Shown here piece by piece: positions 58,340 to 64,000 of a stretch of DNA of 64,000 nucleotides (position 1 is its first letter; each line of letters begins with the position of its first letter). The notes under the pieces are model-generated. The model searched no databases. It was not told the origin of the DNA and saw only the letters and a list, made by a program, of their open reading frames with translations. Made by a program: the position numbers and the translations under genes. The stretch is taken from the NCBI RefSeq assembly GCF_020687685.1, contig NZ_JAJEWM010000001.1:930001-994000 (forward strand), written 5' to 3'. Source of the DNA: Tessaracoccus sp. OS52 (GTDB lineage: Bacteria > Actinomycetota > Actinomycetes > Propionibacteriales > Propionibacteriaceae).

Positions 58340-59270
58340 GACAACCACCAACGAGGGCTTCCGCTCGGGCTTCGCCTGCTTCGTCGGCAGGCCCAACGCC
58401 GGCAAGTCGACCCTCACCAACGCGCTGGTGGGGCAGAAGATCGCCATCGCGTCGTCGAAGCCGCAAACCACCAGGCACGCCGTTCGGGGGATCATCACAC
58501 GACCCGGTGGACAGCTCGTCCTGATCGACACACCCGGGCTGCACAAGCCGCGCACCCTCCTGGGGGAGCGGCTCAACGACCTGGTGGCCGAGACCTGGGG
58601 TGCGGTCGACATCGTCGGCATCTGCCTCCCCTGTGACCAGCGGATCGGGCCTGGGGACACGTTCATCGCCAAGCAGATCGCCGAGCTTGAGAACAAACCG
58701 ACCATCGTCGCCCTCGCCACGAAGACGGACCTGGTGAGCAAGGAACGGGTGCTGTCCCACCTCGTCGACATCTCCAAGCTCGGCGAGGAACTGGGAATCG
58801 ACTGGGCCGCCGTCGTGCCCTGCTCCGCGGAGACGGGGGAACAACTCGAGGACGTCGAGGAGGTCCTGCTGGGGCTGCTGCCGGAGGGTCCCGCCTACTA
58901 CCCGGACGGTGAGATCACCGACGAGCCCGAGGAGACCCTCATCGCGGAACTGATTCGCGAGGCCGCCCTGGAGGGAGTGCGCGACGAACTGCCCCACTCC
59001 ATCGCCGTCGTCATCGACGAGATCCTGCCGCGTCCCGACCGGCCGGAGGACAAGCCGCTGCTGGACGTGTTCGCGTCCATCGTCGTGGAGCGCGAGTCGC
59101 AGAAGGGCATCGTGATCGGCCACAAGGGGGAGCGGCTCAAGGACATCGGTACGCGCGCCCGTGGGCAGATCAACAGCCTGCTGGGCACGCCCGTCCATCT
59201 GAGCCTGCATGTCAAGGTGCTCAAAGAGTGGCAGCGCGACCCCAAGTACCTGAACCGGCTCGGCTTCTGA
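58332..59270 (+). CDS. era: GTPase Era
   Basis: 312 aa from ATG 58332 (in-frame ATG 58320 also possible). GTPase motifs: GRPNAGKSTL, switch I TTRHAVRG, DTPGLHKPR, and TKTD. The C-terminal KH domain contains GIVIGHKGERLKDIGTRAR. Era binds the 3' end of 16S rRNA during small-subunit assembly, working with YbeY. Translationally coupled to the CorC-like gene. Confidence 0.97.
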   Translation: MTETTTNEGFRSGFACFVGRPNAGKSTLTNALVGQKIAIASSKPQTTRHAVRGIITRPGGQLVLIDTPGLHKPRTLLGERLNDLVAETWGAVDIVGICLPCDQRIGPGDTFIAKQIAELENKPTIVALATKTDLVSKERVLSHLVDISKLGEELGIDWAAVVPCSAETGEQLEDVEEVLLGLLPEGPAYYPDGEITDEPEETLIAELIREAALEGVRDELPHSIAVVIDEILPRPDRPEDKPLLDVFASIVVERESQKGIVIGHKGERLKDIGTRARGQINSLLGTPVHLSLHVKVLKEWQRDPKYLNRLGF

Positions 59271-59325
59271 GGGCTGTTTTCCCCGCGCCTGTGGCAGCCG
59301 ACGCCGCGGCGACGCGTCGGCGGGG

Positions 59326-59425
59326 CGTTCACCAGCGTCTCTCCGGGTTCACCGGCGCTTTCCTGGGTTCGCCAGCGCTTCCAGCGGTTGACCAGCGCTT
59401 TCGGCGGTTGACCAGCGTTGTTGCT
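59326..59425 (+). repeat. Intergenic 20-bp tandem repeats, array 3
   Basis: Five 20-bp units in register (59326, 59346, 59366, 59386, 59406) with consensus GGTT-ACCAGCGCTTTC. This is the ACCAGCG family seen at 36141 and 49423. The period drops to 19 at the next unit, then the array turns into an inverted copy (GCTGGTGG, AACGCTGGTCAACC). Confidence 0.85.
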
Positions 59426-59635
59426 GCCCACCAGCGCTATACGGCTGGTGGCGAGCGATAACGCTGGTCAACCACGAAGGGGAGCGGGCTGTCGCCGTCG
59501 AGCCCGGGCGCGATTCTCCCTGGGGTCACCAGCGCTTCGGGCCGTTGACCAGCGCTTTCGGCGGTTCACCAGCGTTGTTGCTGCCCACCAGCGCTCTACG
59601 GCTGGTGGCGAGCGATAACGCTGGTCAACCACGAA
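59387..59635 (+). repeat. 92-bp direct repeat with internal palindromes
   Basis: Copies 59387-59478 and 59544-59635 are identical at 90 of 92 positions. Each contains GGTTGACCAGCG-TT (with one change in copy 2) and its inverse AACGCTGGTCAACC, plus CCACCAGC and its inverse GCTGGTGG, so each can fold into a nested hairpin. They lie between era and leuA, a 613-bp gap without protein genes except the leuA leader. Confidence 0.85.
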
Positions 59636-59719
59636 CGGGAACAGGTGGGCGAGTCCGGCACGGACCCCTGAAGACCGCGACGACGAGTCGGCCGACCCCG
59701 TCCAGCATGCGGTTCGTGC

Positions 59720-59748
59720 TTGCCCGCGACCCGCTTGGCGGTTAGAGT
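59720..59748 (+). promoter_or_regulatory. Promoter of leuA leader
   Basis: TTGCCC (59720-59725), a 17-nt spacer and TAGAGT (59743-59748). Transcription would begin near 59755-59756, at the first base of the leader peptide GTG. Confidence 0.65.
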
Positions 59749-59755
59749 CGCGGGC

Positions 59756-59806
59756 GTGGCACAGCAGCTTCTGCTCCTTGGTTGCCGCAGCGGGGTCCGA
59801 AACTGA
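59756..59806 (+). CDS. leuL: leuA leader peptide (attenuation), 16 aa
   Basis: GTG-GCA-CAG-CAG followed by four leucine codons in a row (CTT CTG CTC CTT) and a TGA at 59804: V-A-Q-Q-L-L-L-L-G-C-R-S-G-V-R-N. It lies 77 nt before leuA and begins 7 nt after the -10 box, so it would be read from a leaderless mRNA. Runs of the product amino acid in a short leader are the hallmark of ribosome-mediated attenuation. A ribosome stalled at the Leu codons would uncover or block the hairpin that follows. Confidence 0.8.
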   Translation: MAQQLLLLGCRSGVRN

Positions 59807-59834
59807 TTCCATCAGGCCAGCCCCCTCGCTGCGG
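59785..59834 (+). promoter_or_regulatory. Attenuator hairpin candidate before leuA
   Basis: CCGCAGCG (59785-59792), inside the leader reading frame, can pair with CGCTGCGG (59827-59834), with GGG/CCC extending it across one bulged base. A ribosome stalled on the leucine codons at 59768-59779 would sit next to the left arm and alter this fold. I do not see a clear T-run, so whether termination or translation is controlled is open. Confidence 0.5.
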
Positions 59835-59871
59835 AGCCTTGTCGTGTCTGGCGCCCACCACCCCCAGCTGA

Positions 59872-61620
<1,749 letters not shown>

Positions 61621-61625
61621 GCCAG

Positions 61626-62486
61626 GTGACCTCTGCCGGGGGAGCCGTCGAAGCGCAGCGGGACGGAAGCCGACGGCAACTGCTGTTCTTTGCGATCGTG
61701 CTTGCCCTGGTCGGCGTCGTGGCGCTGTTCGTCCGGATGCAATGGGAGGTGTCCAACACCCGGTTGACCACGGTCACCCACTCCACCGGCGAACTGGGTG
61801 GCGAGTTCCGGCTGCTCCAGCTGACCGACTTCCACAATCTGTCGCGGCCCGGGCAGATCGACGAGATCATCGAGCTCGCCCGCGCTGCCGAGGCCGACGT
61901 GATCGCGGTGACTGGTGACCTGGTGAACACGCACAACGCATCGCTCGACCCGGCCCGGCGGCTGATCGAGGGACTGGTCTCGCTCGGGCCACCGGTGTTC
62001 TACGTCGACGGCAACCATGACCACTGGTCGCCGGAGCAGTCAGCGGAGCACCAGCTACTGCGCGAACTGGGCGTCGAACACCTGGTTAACGAGGCTGTGC
62101 CGATCTCGGGGCGCTGGGGGACGTTGTCGTTGGTGGGCGTGGACGACTACTATTCCGGGCACGGTGACCTGGCCGCCAGCCTCGAGAGCGTGCCGAGGGA
62201 CGGGTTCAGGTTCGTAATCACCCACTCCCCGCAGATCTTCCCGGAGCTTGTGGAGCACGGTGTGGACTACGCGGTCTGCGGTCACACCCACGGTGGCCAG
62301 GTGAGACTCCCGCTCGTCGGTGCCCTGTACACACCCGGGGAGATGTTCCCCAGGTTCGACAAGGGTGCCTATCGCCAGGGCGCCACCACCATGTACATCG
62401 ATTCGGGCATCGGGGTGACCGGGCCCCCGGTCCGGTTGTTGAACCAGTCCCAGATCACCCTGCACGTCGTAGGCCCGCAAGGCTGA
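61626..62486 (+). CDS. Membrane-anchored metallophosphoesterase (YkuE-like)
   Basis: 286 aa from GTG 61626; TTG 61617 overlapping the leuA stop (TTGA) is an alternative. One N-terminal membrane helix (LLFFAIVLALVGVVALFV) acts as an anchor. Phosphoesterase motifs: LTDFHN (Asp-x-His), VTGDLVNTHN (GDxx), VDGNHDHW (GNHD) and CGHTHGGQ (GHxH). YkuE-like enzymes cleave phosphodiester or pyrophosphate groups, some on UDP-sugars or lipids, at the outer face. Substrate unknown. Confidence 0.88.
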   Translation: MTSAGGAVEAQRDGSRRQLLFFAIVLALVGVVALFVRMQWEVSNTRLTTVTHSTGELGGEFRLLQLTDFHNLSRPGQIDEIIELARAAEADVIAVTGDLVNTHNASLDPARRLIEGLVSLGPPVFYVDGNHDHWSPEQSAEHQLLRELGVEHLVNEAVPISGRWGTLSLVGVDDYYSGHGDLAASLESVPRDGFRFVITHSPQIFPELVEHGVDYAVCGHTHGGQVRLPLVGALYTPGEMFPRFDKGAYRQGATTMYIDSGIGVTGPPVRLLNQSQITLHVVGPQG

Positions 62487-62586
62487 CGGTTTGCGCCCGG
62501 CAGTTACGGGTCCCCGCGCCTCGGAAGTGGACCACCTGACCGCTCGCGTCGTGTGGGTCCCTTAGAGAATGCGTTCCGGAGCCGAA

Positions 62587-63351
62587 TCAGGCGCTGCCGA
62601 AGCGTCGCTCGCGGGTGCTGTACTGCTCGACGGCGGCCCACAGGTCCCGGCGGTCGAAGTCGGGCCAGAGGCGGTCGAGGAAGATGAACTCGGCGTAGGC
62701 GGACTGCCACAGCAGGAAGTTCGACGTGCGTTGCTCGCCGGAGCTGCGCAGGAACAGGTCGACGTCGGGGATGTCCGGCTCGTCGAGGAACTTGGCGAAC
62801 CTGGCCTCGGTGAGCCGATCCGGGTCGAGTCTCCCTGCCGCCGCCTCGCGTGCGATCTCCCGGGCGGCGTCGACGATCTCGGCCCGCCCGCCGTAGTTGA
62901 CGCAGAACTGGAGGGTCAGCTTGTCGTTGTCCCGGCTCTGCGCCTCGGCGGTCTCCAGTTCCCGGATCACCGACCCCCAGAGCCTCGGCCGACGACCCGC
63001 CCACCGGATCCGCACGCCCATCGCGTCCAACTCATCGCGGCGACGGTGGATCACGTCCCGGTTGAAGCCCATCAGCCAGCGCACCTCGTCCGGCGAACGC
63101 TTCCAGTTCTCGGTGGAGAAGGCATAGGCCGACAGGTAGGGGATGCCGAGTTCGAGGGCGCCGTGGATGACGTCGAGCAGCGAGCTCTCACCCCGGGCGT
63201 GCCCCTCGGTCCGCTTCAGGCCACGCTGCTTGGCCCACCGCCCGTTTCCGTCCATCACTATCGCGACGTGCCTCGGCAGGGCCTTCGCCGGAATCTTCGG
63301 CGCCTGTGCACCGCTGGGATGAGGGGGCGGGGGCCGGTAGGAGTCTGCCAC
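62587..63351 (-). CDS. uppS: Undecaprenyl (isoprenyl) diphosphate synthase, cis-prenyltransferase
   Basis: 254 aa, GTG start. Catalytic Asp in [14 protein letters not shown], the conserved [26 protein letters not shown] and the late [18 protein letters not shown]. It extends farnesyl or geranyl diphosphate with cis units to the lipid carrier for peptidoglycan. In most actinobacteria it follows recO on the same strand; here it is divergent from recO. Confidence 0.96.
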   Translation of the reverse strand: MADSYRPPPPHPSGAQAPKIPAKALPRHVAIVMDGNGRWAKQRGLKRTEGHARGESSLLDVIHGALELGIPYLSAYAFSTENWKRSPDEVRWLMGFNRDVIHRRRDELDAMGVRIRWAGRRPRLWGSVIRELETAEAQSRDNDKLTLQFCVNYGGRAEIVDAAREIAREAAAGRLDPDRLTEARFAKFLDEPDIPDVDLFLRSSGEQRTSNFLLWQSAYAEFIFLDRLWPDFDRRDLWAAVEQYSTRERRFGSA

Positions 63352-63387
63352 GCGCCGAGCCTACCGGGACGGCGTGGGGGCGGCTCG

Positions 63388-63393
63388 TAGACT
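63388..63393 (+). promoter_or_regulatory. -10 box of recO
   Basis: TAGACT ends 6 nt before the recO GTG, with no ribosome binding site, so the transcript is probably leaderless. The 48-nt gap to the divergent uppS start must hold both promoters. Confidence 0.55.
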
Positions 63394-63399
63394 GGGCCG

Positions 63400-64000
63400 G
63401 TGGCCACCTACCGTGACGAAGCAGTTGTGCTGCGCACGTACCAGCTGGGCGAGGCCGACCGGATCATCTGCCTGCTGACGCGCAGCCACGGGAAGGTCCG
63501 CGCGGTCGCCAAAGGGGTGCGGCGCACCAGCAGCAAGTTCGGCTCCCGGCTGGAGCCCTTCAGCCACATCGACGTCCAGTTCGCGGAGGGTCGCGGTTCG
63601 CTGGAGGTGGTCACCCAGGCCGAGACGCTGCACCCCAGCCTGCTGGGGAGCGACTACGACCGGTTCACCGCCGGCCAGGTCCTGGTGGAGGCCGCCGAAC
63701 GTCTTGTCGCCGAGGACGGGGTCCCGTCCCTGCCCCAGTACCGTCTCCTTCTCGGAGCCGTTCTCGCCATGGGCAAGCCGGAGATGTCTCCGGCGGCCGT
63801 GGTCGACTCCTACCTCCTGCGCTCACTGGCCATCGCCGGGTGGGCGGTGGTGCTGGAGTCCTGTTCCAGCTGCGGCATCACCCAGGACGTCGGCTGGTTC
63901 AATCCGCAGGGCGGCGGCATGGTGTGCGTCCGGTGCCGGCCGCCGTCGTCGGCGCGGGTGGATGCTGAGACCCTGCGGCACCTTACTGCGCTGCTGACCG
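63400..64000 (+). CDS. recO: DNA repair protein RecO (3' end outside window)
   Basis: First 200 codons. N-terminal OB-fold YRDEAVVLRTYQLGEADRII with GVRRTSSKFGSRLEPF, then the helical domain and the start of the zinc-binding loop (CSSCG...CVRC). RecO loads RecA onto single-stranded DNA with RecR and is also used in recombination after DNA uptake. GTG start. The gene runs past base 64000. Confidence 0.95.
   Translation, partial: MATYRDEAVVLRTYQLGEADRIICLLTRSHGKVRAVAKGVRRTSSKFGSRLEPFSHIDVQFAEGRGSLEVVTQAETLHPSLLGSDYDRFTAGQVLVEAAERLVAEDGVPSLPQYRLLLGAVLAMGKPEMSPAAVVDSYLLRSLAIAGWAVVLESCSSCGITQDVGWFNPQGGGMVCVRCRPPSSARVDAETLRHLTALLT

Noticed and set aside
59387-59635. 92-bp direct repeats considered as ends of an insertion sequence
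   Set aside because: Only 65 bp lie between the copies, no transposase frame exists, and the arms are not terminal inverted repeats with target duplication.
62487-62586. Short gap between the phosphoesterase gene and uppS searched for a small gene or RNA
   Set aside because: No start with a binding site, no strong hairpin; only scattered GGGTCCC words.

Overview
The window is chromosomal DNA of a very GC-rich actinobacterium. Third codon positions are mostly G or C, GTG starts are common, and gene order follows the actinobacterial block leuS, comEA, comEC, holA, rpsT, lepA, hemW, hrcA, dnaJ, rsmE, phoH, ybeY, corC-like, era, leuA, recO/uppS. The haem cluster (hemD-hemB-hemL plus a second HemC/HemD-like gene) and the general style suggest Propionibacteriaceae or a close relative. 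That placement is inference. I see no transposase, integrase, prophage or CRISPR array.

Layout. 1-4254: tetrapyrrole genes, ending with a fused protein whose HemC half has lost the catalytic residues. 4348-4423: tRNA-Ala(GGC) with a terminator. 4488-13996: CYTH-CHAD protein, AzlCD exporter, 2-hydroxyacid dehydrogenase, a membrane protein/histidine kinase/response regulator operon, the remains of a PiT phosphate transporter, a metallopeptidase and a conserved actinobacterial protein. 14117-18909: lipoprotein L,D-transpeptidase, DMT-like membrane protein, single-pass protein, DUF4192 protein, sugar kinase. 18988-31670: leuS, comEA/comEC, holA, rpsT and lepA, with an oxidoreductase, a helicase and a CBS protein. 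31676-34757: sugar ABC importer without its own ATPase. 34845-44987: hemW, a GntR-controlled ABC exporter, pdxH, DUF3097, a phosphatase, an MBL/TetR divergent pair, and hrcA-dnaJ under a CIRCE element. 44984-51671: rsmE, tgt, SulP, a uronate-dehydrogenase-like protein, AEC transporter, YhhQ queuosine-precursor transporter, DUF5709. 51714-64000: phoH, ybeY, an accessory insertion (permease, SDR, two odd repeat proteins), corC-like, era, leuA with a leader peptide, a phosphoesterase, uppS and partial recO.

Regulation is readable in several places: CIRCE before hrcA; palindromes at the GntR and TetR genes; a Leu-rich leader peptide before leuA; and many start codons 6-7 nt after a TANNNT hexamer with no ribosome binding site, which points to leaderless transcripts.

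Most interesting: (1) the degenerate HemC fused to HemD beside an apparently ordinary hem operon; (2) a 52-bp element shared by the upstream regions of comEA and the DUF4192 gene, each ending in a CAGAGT hexamer just before the ATG; (3) three intergenic arrays of 19-20-bp repeats with an ACCAGCG core; (4) a neighbouring pair of repeat-rich acidic proteins sharing a GNPVD motif; (5) tgt plus yhhQ, which suggests queuosine-base salvage.
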